A stretch of 5,394 nt of DNA. Source: Mycobacterium sp. (GTDB taxonomy: Bacteria > Actinomycetota > Actinomycetes > Mycobacteriales > Mycobacteriaceae). Position numbers and translations under genes: made by a program. Shown piece by piece: positions 1-5,394 of this stretch (positions are counted from its first letter, which is position 1; each line of letters starts with the position of its first letter). The stretch lies in the NCBI GenBank assembly GCA_018500005.2, contig JAHBAP020000413.1, positions 1 to 5,394 on the forward strand. Direction: 5' to 3'. The notes below the pieces were generated by a model, which was given only the letters and a program-made list of their open reading frames with translations, made no database searches and was not told the DNA's origin.

Positions 1-75
1 CCGGCGGCACCCGCACCAGCAGCGCCCGCCCCCGCACCGGCGGCACCCGCTCCGGCGGCACCGGCACCGGCGGCC
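1..75 (+). repeat. Imperfect 15-bp tandem repeats coding for PAAPA
   Basis: The block CCGGCGGCACCCGC occurs at 1-14 and 37-50, with close variants at 52-65 and 67-75. The last three copies are in register at 15 bp, five codons each. The repeats lie in frame in the Pro/Ala tail, so copy-number change would alter tail length without a frameshift. Confidence 0.6.
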
Positions 76-177
76 GCGACACCCGCCGATCCCGGCATCC
101 CGCCCGTTTCGGTGACTGTGCCCGCCCCGGCGGTCGACCCGGCCACAGCGGTGGCCGCCACGGTGCCCGCTCAGTAG
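1..177 (+). CDS. C-terminal Pro/Ala-rich end of a secreted 28-kDa-antigen-like protein (partial)
   Basis: Only the last 58 codons and a TAG stop (175-177) are present; the frame is open to the left edge. The visible part is a low-complexity PAAPA-type tail (about residues 1-26 of the fragment) followed by a less repetitive Pro/Val/Ala end closing with VPAQ. No catalytic motif can be seen. The identification rests on context: the next four genes match, in order and orientation, the neighbours of M. tuberculosis Rv0040c (mtc28). That gene encodes a secreted proline-rich 28-kDa antigen of the LpqN/LpqT type, which also ends in a Pro/Ala-rich segment. If so, the folded domain and signal peptide lie outside the window. 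The tail is probably an extended, flexible extracytoplasmic segment. Other secreted Pro/Ala-rich mycobacterial proteins cannot be excluded from this fragment alone. Confidence 0.72.
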   Translation, partial: PAAPAPAAPAPAPAAPAPAAPAPAAATPADPGIPPVSVTVPAPAVDPATAVAATVPAQ

Positions 178-194
178 CACCCCGGCACGGCTCG

Positions 195-200
195 TATTGT
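195..200 (+). promoter_or_regulatory. Probable -10 box (TATTGT) of a leaderless promoter
   Basis: TATTGT fits the mycobacterial TANNNT -10 consensus. With its final T at -7, transcription would start at 207, one base before the ATG at 208, giving an mRNA with essentially no 5' leader. No Shine-Dalgarno sequence precedes the ATG, in agreement. I see no clear -35 element, which is common for mycobacterial SigA promoters. The start site itself is inferred. Confidence 0.55.
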
Positions 201-207
201 TGGGCCC

Positions 208-582
208 ATGGTTGTCGCGGCAGTCGTATGTCTGTGCCTGGCCGTCCTGATAGGCGGCTCGGGGCTCTGGACGCTGCGCAGACCGGCGCCGGCCGACCTC
301 ACCGGTCTGGTCTTGCGCGCCGTCGCACCGACCCAGGTGGCGGCCGGCATCATGCTGGCCGCCGCCGGGATCGTCGCCCTGGCGGCGCCGCACCGTGTCG
401 GACTGATCGCCTTGGTCGTCGGCGTGCTCGGGGCGATCGCGACCGTCGGCGCGGGTTCCTGGCAGGGGGCCCGCTACGCGGAGAGTCGGCAGTCGGCCGG
501 CGGGTGCGGATCCGGTGAGGGCCGCGGCGGCCGCGCCAAGGTGTGGGGGTCCCGATTCCGGCTGGGGCTCAGTTCCGGCTGA
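208..582 (+). CDS. Small conserved membrane protein, three predicted helices (Rv0039c-like)
   Basis: This 124-residue protein has three hydrophobic stretches that look like membrane helices, at about residues 2-23, 39-60 and 63-83. They are separated by a short basic/Pro loop (RRPAPAD) and a very short turn (APHR). After residue 83 comes a polar Gly/Arg/Ser tail. The conserved-looking core is the segment RAVAPTQVAAGIMLAA. Length, topology and position between the Mtc28-like gene and the YqgE gene match M. tuberculosis Rv0039c (about 115 aa), a conserved membrane protein of unknown function. The ATG at 208 is favoured because a -10 box ends 7 bp upstream. The last codons overlap the end of the convergent YqgE gene by 14 bp, and the tail looks less constrained than the core. 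No function can be assigned. Confidence 0.8.
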   Translation: MVVAAVVCLCLAVLIGGSGLWTLRRPAPADLTGLVLRAVAPTQVAAGIMLAAAGIVALAAPHRVGLIALVVGVLGAIATVGAGSWQGARYAESRQSAGGCGSGEGRGGRAKVWGSRFRLGLSSG

Positions 583-1189
583 GGTCGATCGGGTGCGTCG
601 CCAGCATCGCCATCGGCATCGGTTGACGCCGCATCACCCGCGACCACAGGTCCACCCGGGGCGGCACGAGAACGTCTGAGGGCAGGGCCGACAGCACGAT
701 CCAGTCATTGCGCTCGATCTCACCGTCGAGTTGACCGATGGTCCATCCGGAGTACCCGGCGAAGATCCGCACGCTCTCGACCAAGGAACCGATCAGGTCG
801 GGGTCGGCGTCCAGATCCACCATGACGATCCGGCCGGAGACGTGCCGCAGACCGGAGACGCCGTCCGGGTCGGCACCGACCCGTAGCGTCCCCAGGCACA
901 GCGCCGCGTCGCGCTTGACCGGCCCGCCGACGAACATGGTCTTGGGTTTTGCCACCAGGTCGGCCCACTGCGGAAGCACGTTGTACACCGCCGTCTCGCT
1001 GGGCCGATTGAGCACCACGCCCAGCGTGCCGCCGTCATTGTGCTCGACGACGTAGATCACGCTGCGGCGGAACGTCGGCTCCATCAGTTCGATGTTTGCG
1101 AGCAGCAATGTGCCGGCCCGCACCCGATTCGCCGCGGGCGCCGCGTAGTGGTCCCCCGTGTCCTCGGGATCCTCCGGCTGCGCCACCAC
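569..1189 (-). CDS. YqgE/AlgH family (UPF0301) protein, Rv0038-like
   Basis: The 206-residue product carries the family hallmarks in order: GTLLLAN (residues 26-32), [26 protein letters not shown] (about 40-65), FVGGPV (86-91) and [19 protein letters not shown] (145-163). It ends in [11 protein letters not shown], which I remember as identical or nearly so in M. tuberculosis Rv0038 (about 202 aa). The family is a small soluble cytoplasmic fold found widely in bacteria. AlgH was named for an effect on alginate expression in Pseudomonas, but no biochemical role is settled. The start is GTG at 1187-1189, because the nearby upstream ATGs are out of frame; it gives [10 protein letters not shown], aligning with the remembered Rv0038 start. 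No Shine-Dalgarno is visible. The gene diverges from the MFS gene across 54 bp, and its TGA (569-571) lies inside the convergent membrane-protein gene. Confidence 0.95.
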   Translation of the reverse strand: MVAQPEDPEDTGDHYAAPAANRVRAGTLLLANIELMEPTFRRSVIYVVEHNDGGTLGVVLNRPSETAVYNVLPQWADLVAKPKTMFVGGPVKRDAALCLGTLRVGADPDGVSGLRHVSGRIVMVDLDADPDLIGSLVESVRIFAGYSGWTIGQLDGEIERNDWIVLSALPSDVLVPPRVDLWSRVMRRQPMPMAMLATHPIDLSRN

Positions 1190-1231
1190 ACCATCATGGC
1201 ACGGCGCGCGGCCCCGAACAGGCTCGGTTTG

Positions 1232-1237
1232 TACTGT
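1232..1237 (+). promoter_or_regulatory. Probable -10 box (TACTGT) of a leaderless promoter for the MFS gene
   Basis: TACTGT fits TANNNT. Counting its last T as -7 puts +1 at 1244, exactly the G of an in-frame GTG. This supports GTG 1244 as the start of the transporter rather than the in-frame ATG at 1196 or earlier codons that run antisense to the YqgE gene. The box sits in the 54-bp divergent gap. No matching -10 is obvious for the opposite strand. Confidence 0.6.
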
Positions 1238-1243
1238 GAATCG

Positions 1244-2515
1244 GTGTCAGATGCCCGCGCTTCCGGGTCGCTGTGGCGATCGGTGCGCAGCCTCCCCGAC
1301 TTTCAGCGGCTCCTGGAGTTGCGGGTGGCCAGTCAGTTCGGCGACGGCCTGTTTCAGGCCGGGCTGGCCGGGGGTCTGCTGTTCAACCCTGAGCGGGCCG
1401 CCGACCCATGGGCGGTGGCCGGGGCCTTCGCGGTGCTTTTCCTGCCTTACTCGCTGCTCGGCCCGTTCGCCGGGGCGCTGCTGGACCGCTGGGATCGCCG
1501 CGTTGTGCTGATCGCCGCCAACGCGGCGCGGGTGTTGGCCGTACTTGCCGTCGCCGTGCTGCTGGCCCTCGGCGCCCGCGACCTTTTCGTACTATGCGGC
1601 GCGCTGGTCGTCAACGGGTTCAGCCGCTTCGTCACCTCCGGGCTTTCCGCGGCCCTGCCCGACGTCGTTCCGCGCGACCGAATCGTCACGATGAACTCGG
1701 TGGCCACCGCCACCGGCGCCACGGCCACCTTCCTGGGCGCCAACTTCATGCTGCTGCCGCGCTGGCTGGTCGGCAGCGGCGATGACGCTGCGGCCACCGT
1801 CATCTTCCTGGTGGTGATTCCGGTGACGATCGCATTCCTGTTGGCGTTGCGATTCCGCCCGCACATCCTGGGACCGGACCACACCGCGGTGCACGGGTCA
1901 CCGTTCTACGCGGTGGCCACCGGGTGGGCCTACGGGATTCGCGCCGTCAGACAGACCCCGACGGTGGCGGCGACGCTGTCCGGCCTGGCCGCCCACCGAA
2001 TGGTGTTCGGTATTAACTCGCTTCTTGTGCTGGTGATCGTGCGGCATACCGGGGGTGCGACGGGTTTCGGCGGCCTGGGCACCGCCGTGGTGTTCGTGGC
2101 GGCCACCGGGAGCGGTTCGTTCCTGGCCAATGTCGTGACGCCGTCGGCGGTGCGCCGCTTTGGGCGCTACTCCGCGGCCAATATGGCGCTGCTGTTCGCC
2201 GCGTTCGTCCAACTAGCCGGTGCCACTTTGGATTTGCGGGTCATGGCGGTATGCGGCTTTCTGCTCGGATTGGCCGGCCAGGTGGTCAAACTGTGCGCCG
2301 ACACCGCGATGCAGATCGATGTCGACGACGCGTTGCGCGGCCACGTCTTCTCGGTCCAGGACGCGTTGTTCTGGATGTCGTTCATCATCGCGGTCGCCGC
2401 GGCCGCCTCGGTGATCCCGCCCGACGGCCGCTCGGCAGGCCTGGCGCTGGCCGGATCGGTGCTCTACCTGATCGGGCTCGCCGTGCACGCCGGTGTCGGC
2501 CGGCGCGCCGCTTAG
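1244..2515 (+). CDS. Major facilitator superfamily (MFS) transporter, Rv0037c-like
   Basis: The product is a polytopic membrane protein of 423 residues from GTG 1244, with alternating hydrophobic segments consistent with about 12 helices. The MFS signature motif A is clear in the loop after the second helix: G73-P-F-A-G-A-L-L-D81-R82-W-D-R85-R86, followed by a hydrophobic segment. A second-half counterpart is weaker, around [15 protein letters not shown]. The short N-terminus ([28 protein letters not shown]) is typical of the EntS/MFS_3-like drug or siderophore exporter group. Position and length match Rv0037c (441 aa, 'conserved integral membrane protein'). The substrate cannot be told from sequence. 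The following DinB-type gene starts 10 bp after the TAG, so the two may be cotranscribed as well as separately initiated. An upstream in-frame ATG at 1196 would add 16 residues and is less likely because of the -10 box placement. Confidence 0.9.
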   Translation: MSDARASGSLWRSVRSLPDFQRLLELRVASQFGDGLFQAGLAGGLLFNPERAADPWAVAGAFAVLFLPYSLLGPFAGALLDRWDRRVVLIAANAARVLAVLAVAVLLALGARDLFVLCGALVVNGFSRFVTSGLSAALPDVVPRDRIVTMNSVATATGATATFLGANFMLLPRWLVGSGDDAAATVIFLVVIPVTIAFLLALRFRPHILGPDHTAVHGSPFYAVATGWAYGIRAVRQTPTVAATLSGLAAHRMVFGINSLLVLVIVRHTGGATGFGGLGTAVVFVAATGSGSFLANVVTPSAVRRFGRYSAANMALLFAAFVQLAGATLDLRVMAVCGFLLGLAGQVVKLCADTAMQIDVDDALRGHVFSVQDALFWMSFIIAVAAAASVIPPDGRSAGLALAGSVLYLIGLAVHAGVGRRAA

Positions 2516-2518
2516 GCT
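2513..2518 (+). promoter_or_regulatory. Possible -10 box (TAGGCT) overlapping the MFS stop codon
   Basis: TAGGCT fits TANNNT and includes the TAG stop of the transporter. With the final T at -7, +1 would be 2525, one base before the ATG at 2526. This suggests an internal, leaderless promoter for the downstream gene. No Shine-Dalgarno is present in the 10-bp gap (GCTGTGCCGC), which fits. A short degenerate motif like this can also occur by chance. Confidence 0.45.
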
Positions 2519-2525
2519 GTGCCGC

Positions 2526-3299
2526 ATGACAGTTCTCGACTCGCTCGTCGACGACCTGCACGCCGAGAGCGAAGCCCTCGACGCGCTCGTCACCACCCTC
2601 CCGGCCGAACAGTGGTCGACGACCACGCCGGCGCCGGGGTGGACCATCGCCCACCAGATCGGTCATCTGCTGTGGACCGATCGGGTCGCGCTGACGTCGA
2701 TCACCGACGAACCCGCCTTCCGGCAGATGGTCGTCGACGCGCAGAGCGTGATGCTGACCTTCGTCGACGACGCCGCCGAGCAGGAGGCGGCGACCCCGCC
2801 AGCCGAGCTGCTGGCCGAGTGGCGCAATGCCCGTCGCCGGTTGCACGAGGCTCTGCGTTCGGTCCCGGACGGACGCAAGCTGGCCTGGTTCGGGCCGCCG
2901 ATGAGCGCGGCGTCGATGGCGACCGCCCGACTGATGGAGACCTGGGCGCACGGCCTTGATGTCGCCGACGGGCTCGGGGCGCAGATCGCCCCGTCGGCAC
3001 GGCTGAAGTCGATCGCCCATCTGGGTGTGCGCACCCGCGACTTCGCTTTCACCGTGCACGGACTGACCCCGCCCGCCGAACCGTTCCGGGTGGAATTGCG
3101 GGCACCCGACGGAACCCAATGGGCCTGGGGCCCGGCGGACGCCGCCCAGCAGGTGACCGGCTCGGCCCTGGACTTCTGCTGCCTGGTGACCCAGCGTCGG
3201 CCACCCGCCGAATTGGACCTCACGGCGCAGGGCCCGGACGCCGAGAAGTGGTTGACGATCGCCCAGGCCTTCGCGGGGCCGCCGGGCAAGGGTCGCTGA
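2526..3299 (+). CDS. DinB/mycothiol-dependent maleylpyruvate isomerase-type metal-binding protein (Rv0036c-like, TIGR03084)
   Basis: The product has 257 residues, the same length I recall for M. tuberculosis Rv0036c. The N-terminal four-helix-bundle domain (about 1-150) shows the family pattern [16 protein letters not shown] (37-52), with W39 and H47 in the usual positions of the first metal ligand. It also has [14 protein letters not shown] (137-150), with E138, H142 and D145 matching the E..xHxxD element of MDMPI/DinB proteins. A second alpha/beta domain follows (about 160-257, from [14 protein letters not shown]), as in the TIGR03084 family. Related proteins bind a divalent metal (usually Zn) and some use mycothiol, the actinobacterial thiol. 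The substrate of this subgroup is unknown, so true isomerase activity should not be assumed. It is soluble, with no signal peptide. ATG 2526 is preferred over the in-frame GTG at 2493, which lies inside the transporter gene. It follows the MFS gene by 10 bp. Confidence 0.9.
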   Translation: MTVLDSLVDDLHAESEALDALVTTLPAEQWSTTTPAPGWTIAHQIGHLLWTDRVALTSITDEPAFRQMVVDAQSVMLTFVDDAAEQEAATPPAELLAEWRNARRRLHEALRSVPDGRKLAWFGPPMSAASMATARLMETWAHGLDVADGLGAQIAPSARLKSIAHLGVRTRDFAFTVHGLTPPAEPFRVELRAPDGTQWAWGPADAAQQVTGSALDFCCLVTQRRPPAELDLTAQGPDAEKWLTIAQAFAGPPGKGR

Positions 3300-3302
3300 C
3301 GC

Positions 3303-3386
3303 CGAGACTGAAACCCTTGGCCCCCCCGGCACCCTTGGCACCCTTGGCGGAATTTCCGCGAAAGTCCCGCCCAGGGTTCAGTCTCG
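3303..3386. terminator. Long imperfect hairpin between convergent genes; possible bidirectional terminator or small repeat element
   Basis: The left arm CGAGACTGAAACCCTTGGC (3303-3321) pairs with GCCCAGGGTTCAGTCTCG (3369-3386): 10 bp, a bulged A (3313), 4 bp, one mismatch, then 3 bp, making about 17 pairs. The 47-base interior holds GCGGAA-T-TTCCGC (3347-3359), a second small hairpin. It sits between the stop of the DinB-type gene (3299) and the stop of the Asp-rich gene (3398), both transcribed toward it, which is where a shared terminator is expected. There is no U-tract, as is usual in mycobacteria. The long terminal inverted repeats would also fit a short dispersed (MITE-like) element; no target duplication is evident. 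Confidence 0.5.
3313..3348 (+). repeat. Three copies of ACCCTTGGC
   Basis: The 9-mer ACCCTTGGC occurs exactly at 3313-3321, 3331-3339 and 3340-3348, the last two directly abutting. A seven-C run (3321-3327) lies between the first and second. The first copy forms part of the left arm of the surrounding hairpin, and the right arm carries its complement with one mismatch (GCCCAGGGT, 3369-3377). Confidence 0.65.
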
Positions 3387-3397
3387 AGCGACGTTAG

Positions 3398-3850
3398 TTA
3401 GAGCGGGCCGGCCCCGTCGGCCGCACCGTCACCGTCGCTATCCGTGAGCCCCATGTCCCAGCGTCCGTCACCATCGGTATCCACAAAGCCGCTGCTGCCG
3501 GCGAACGCCCTGTCTGCCAGGCCGTCGCGGTCGACGTCGAACAGCCGGTCCACCGCACCGTCGCCGTCGACATCGCCGGCAGATCCGGTGTGCTGCCCGC
3601 CGGCGAGATCGAACCAGCGCAGCGGCGCTTCGGGGGCGCCGGAGACCGCCCAACGGCCGGTGCCGTCGTCGGTGTAGCGCACCTCGGGGACCCCGTCGTC
3701 GTCGAGGTCCAGCACGGCGTGGTCGGCCAATCCGTCACCGTCGTCGTCGGCCATCAGATCGTCGAGCAGACCGTCACCGTCGAGATCGAGGGCGTCGGAA
3801 CCGGTCCAAATCGACGCCGACCCGTCTCCGGCATCCAGGCAGTAATCCAT
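3398..3850 (-). CDS. Asp-rich protein with calcium-loop-like DxDxDG repeats (possibly Rv3906c-like)
   Basis: This acidic protein of 150 residues is built around loops of the form D-x-D-x-D-G-x-x-D/E, beginning at residues 22, 35, 48, 93, 105, 124 and 137. A degenerate loop is likely at 61 (DDGTGRW), echoing DGDGRW at 127-131. Spacing is 13 residues within the 22/35/48/61 and 124/137 series and 12 between 93 and 105. Such loops resemble the Ca2+-binding loops of dockerins, thrombospondin type-3 repeats and EF-hands, so calcium binding is a reasonable inference. A middle stretch (67-90) lacks loops. No signal peptide, membrane helix or lipobox is seen (N-terminus MDYCLDAGDG), so it appears cytosolic unless exported by a leaderless route. 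The ATG lies 6 bp after the pcnA TAA, preceded by ACAGGT, which suggests translational coupling. In M. tuberculosis a conserved hypothetical, Rv3906c, sits in the same place. The function is unknown. Confidence 0.82.
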   Translation of the reverse strand: MDYCLDAGDGSASIWTGSDALDLDGDGLLDDLMADDDGDGLADHAVLDLDDDGVPEVRYTDDGTGRWAVSGAPEAPLRWFDLAGGQHTGSAGDVDGDGAVDRLFDVDRDGLADRAFAGSSGFVDTDGDGRWDMGLTDSDGDGAADGAGPL

Positions 3851-3856
3851 ACCTGT

Positions 3857-5394
3857 TTAGACGGCCGAACCACCCTTCGCGTTCCACCACGCCAACAATT
3901 CCGCGGTGGCCTCCTCGGTGGACAGCGGGCCGCGGTCCAGACGCAGTTCCTTGAGGAATTTCCACGCCTCGCCGACCTGCGGGCCGGCCGGGATGCCGAG
4001 AAGCTCCATGATCGCGTTGCCGTCCAGATCGGGGCGCACCCGAGCCAGGTCCTCCTTGGCCGCTAACTCGGCGATCCGGTTTTCCAGGCTGTCGTAGTTG
4101 GCCTGCAACCGGGCCGCGCGCTTCTTGTTGCGGGTGGTGCAATCCGCTCGAACCAGTTTGTGCAACCGCGAAAGCAGCGGTCCGGCGTCGGTGACATAGC
4201 GGCGCACCGCCGAGTCGGTCCACCGGCCGGTTCCATCCGAGTTCGCATAGCCGTGGAAACGCAGGTGCAGGTACACCAACTGGGAGACGTCGTCGACCAT
4301 CTGCTTGGAGTACTTCAGTGCCCGCAGCCGTTTGCGGACCATCTTGGCGCCGACGACCTCGTGGTGGTGGAAGCTCACCCCGCCGTCGGACTCGTGGCGC
4401 CGGGTGGCGGGCTTGCCGATGTCGTGCAGCAGTGCGGCCCAGCGCAAAACCAGGTCGCGCTCCCCAGGCTCCTCCAACGCCATCGCCTGCCGCAGAACCG
4501 TCAGCGAATGCTGGTAGACGTCCTTGTGCTGGTGATGCTCGTCGATCGCCATCCGCATCCCACCGACCTCGGGCAGCACCACGTCACCGAGACCGGTCTG
4601 CACCATGAGCTCGATACCCGCCACCGGGTCGGCGCCCAGCAGCATCTTGTCCAGTTCGACGGCCACCCGTTCGACGGTGATCCGGGACAGCTGCGGTGCC
4701 ATCTCGACCATGGCCTGCCGGACGCGGTCGGCGACGCCGAACCCGAGTTGCGAAACGAACCGCGCGGCACGCAGCATCCGCAGCGGGTCATCGCCGAAGG
4801 ACACCTGCGGAGCGGCGGGAGTGTCCAGCATCCGCCGGCGCACCGCATCCAGACCGCCGAGCGGGTCGCAGAACTCCCCCGGGCCGTCGGCGGTGATCCG
4901 GACCGCCATCGCATTGGCGGTGAAGTCGCGGCGCACCAGGTCGTCCTCGAGCCGATCGCCGAAACGCACCTGTGGATTACGCGACACCTGGTCGTAGCTG
5001 TCGGCGCGGAAGGTGGTGATCTCCAGACGATGCCCGGCCTTGCCGATGCCGACGGTCCCGAACTCGATACCGGTGTCCCACATGGCGTCGGCCCACGGCC
5101 GCACGATGTGCTGGATCTCCTCGGGTCGCGCGTCGGTGGTGAAATCCAGATCGCTGGTCAGCCGGCCTAGCACCGCGTCGCGCACACTGCCGCGGACGAG
5201 GTAAAGATCCCGGCCGGCCAGAGCGAACCGGCCGCCGATCTCGCGCAGCACGTGTCCGTGCCGATTGAGTTCGACGGCGGCACGAGTGAGCAGCTCGGCA
5301 TCGTCGGTGGCATCGGGCGCGTCCGGTGGGCCTAGTGCCAGAACTGCCCTGCCCCGAACCGGCGAGTGCGGCCGCGGCAGGCGCAGGCCTGGCA
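3857..5394 (-). CDS. pcnA: CCA-adding tRNA nucleotidyltransferase (5' end unresolved, probably partial)
   Basis: This enzyme adds or repairs the 3' CCA end of tRNAs from CTP and ATP in the cytosol. Numbering from GTG 5251 (464 aa): nucleotidyltransferase head LYLVRGSVRD (16-25) with catalytic D34-x-D36; RRDFTANAMA (107-116); DDPLRMLRAARF (154-165), the nucleotide-recognition region; and a C-terminal HD domain with H248, H276-D277 in LLHDIGKP, and H295-H297. These make it a class II enzyme with an HD domain, like mycobacterial PcnA (about 480 aa). The frame stays open to the right edge. Upstream codons read AELLTRAAVELNRHGH, resembling the N-terminus of other mycobacterial PcnA, so the true start is probably upstream of 5251. 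No ATG, GTG or TTG occurs in frame from 5252 to the edge. Oddity: R20 replaces the first Gly of the usual VGGSVRD. The TAA stop is 6 bp before the Asp-rich gene, suggesting an operon. Confidence 0.93.
   Translation of the reverse strand, partial: PGLRLPRPHSPVRGRAVLALGPPDAPDATDDAELLTRAAVELNRHGHVLREIGGRFALAGRDLYLVRGSVRDAVLGRLTSDLDFTTDARPEEIQHIVRPWADAMWDTGIEFGTVGIGKAGHRLEITTFRADSYDQVSRNPQVRFGDRLEDDLVRRDFTANAMAVRITADGPGEFCDPLGGLDAVRRRMLDTPAAPQVSFGDDPLRMLRAARFVSQLGFGVADRVRQAMVEMAPQLSRITVERVAVELDKMLLGADPVAGIELMVQTGLGDVVLPEVGGMRMAIDEHHQHKDVYQHSLTVLRQAMALEEPGERDLVLRWAALLHDIGKPATRRHESDGGVSFHHHEVVGAKMVRKRLRALKYSKQMVDDVSQLVYLHLRFHGYANSDGTGRWTDSAVRRYVTDAGPLLSRLHKLVRADCTTRNKKRAARLQANYDSLENRIAELAAKEDLARVRPDLDGNAIMELLGIPAGPQVGEAWKFLKELRLDRGPLSTEEATAELLAWWNAKGGSAV

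Noticed and set aside
1191..1199. CCATCATGG quasi-palindrome in the divergent gap as an operator
   Set aside because: Only four-base arms around one base, overlapping the region next to the YqgE start; too short to support a regulator site.
1196..1201. TGCCAT (minus strand) as a leaderless -10 box for the YqgE gene
   Set aside because: The spacing to GTG 1189 would be right, but the critical A at the second position is missing, so it does not fit TANNNT.
1040..1243. Upstream extension of the MFS reading frame (68 codons)
   Set aside because: It runs antisense through the start of the YqgE gene. The GTG at 1244 with a correctly placed -10 box and a normal MFS N-terminus is a better start.
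2385..3341. 318-codon open frame on the - strand
   Set aside because: Antisense to the DinB-type gene and the end of the MFS gene; the translation is Arg/Gly/Pro-rich noise, typical of a shadow frame.
3398..3850. CRISPR-like or satellite repeat because of recurring CCGTCACCGTC motifs
   Set aside because: The recurrences are irregular in spacing and are explained by in-frame codons for Asp-x-Asp-Gly loops of a protein-coding gene.
3590..4066. 158-codon open frame on the + strand
   Set aside because: It is antisense to both the Asp-rich gene and pcnA. Its Val/Thr-rich pattern is simply the complement of the GAC/GGC-rich loop codons.
4160..5170. 336-codon open frame on the + strand
   Set aside because: It lies wholly antisense to pcnA, whose protein motifs are unmistakable. 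Long antisense frames are expected at this G+C content, and its translation has no recognisable domain.

Overview
The window looks like chromosomal DNA from a mycobacterium, most likely a fast grower (Mycolicibacterium type). The evidence is high G+C content, GTG starts, TANNNT -10 boxes placed so that mRNAs would begin at the start codon, and protein sequences matching M. tuberculosis families as I remember them. Gene order and orientation from the left edge follow the M. tuberculosis series Rv0040c-Rv0039c-Rv0038-Rv0037c-Rv0036c. The run then continues into the pcnA (Rv3907c) neighbourhood, which in M. tuberculosis lies on the other side of oriC. I recall the same joined order in M. smegmatis, so it is probably ancestral rather than new.

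Layout. (1) 1-177, +: Pro/Ala-rich C-terminal end of a secreted 28-kDa-antigen-like protein (Mtc28/LpqN family by context). (2) 208-582, +: small membrane protein with three predicted helices. (3) 569-1189, -: YqgE/AlgH (UPF0301) protein, overlapping the previous gene tail-to-tail by 14 bp. (4) 1244-2515, +: MFS transporter, divergent from YqgE across a 54-bp gap. (5) 2526-3299, +: DinB/mycothiol-dependent maleylpyruvate isomerase-type metal-binding protein. (6) 3300-3397: convergent intergenic region almost filled by an imperfect long hairpin with internal 9-bp direct repeats. (7) 3398-3850, -: Asp-rich protein with seven or eight 'DxDxDGxxD' calcium-loop-like repeats. (8) 3857-5394, -: CCA-adding tRNA nucleotidyltransferase (pcnA), with its 5' end not resolved inside the window. 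No stretch of 300 bases lacks a gene.

Most of this is ordinary mycobacterial housekeeping and conserved-hypothetical sequence. I see no phage, CRISPR, toxin-antitoxin or defence system. The points worth a second look are: an Arg replacing the first Gly of the PcnA nucleotide-binding motif, with conserved N-terminal PcnA sequence lying upstream of the first usable start codon; the cytosolic-looking Asp-loop repeat protein six bases downstream of pcnA; the repeat-bearing hairpin between convergent genes; and three consecutive genes with leaderless promoter geometry.
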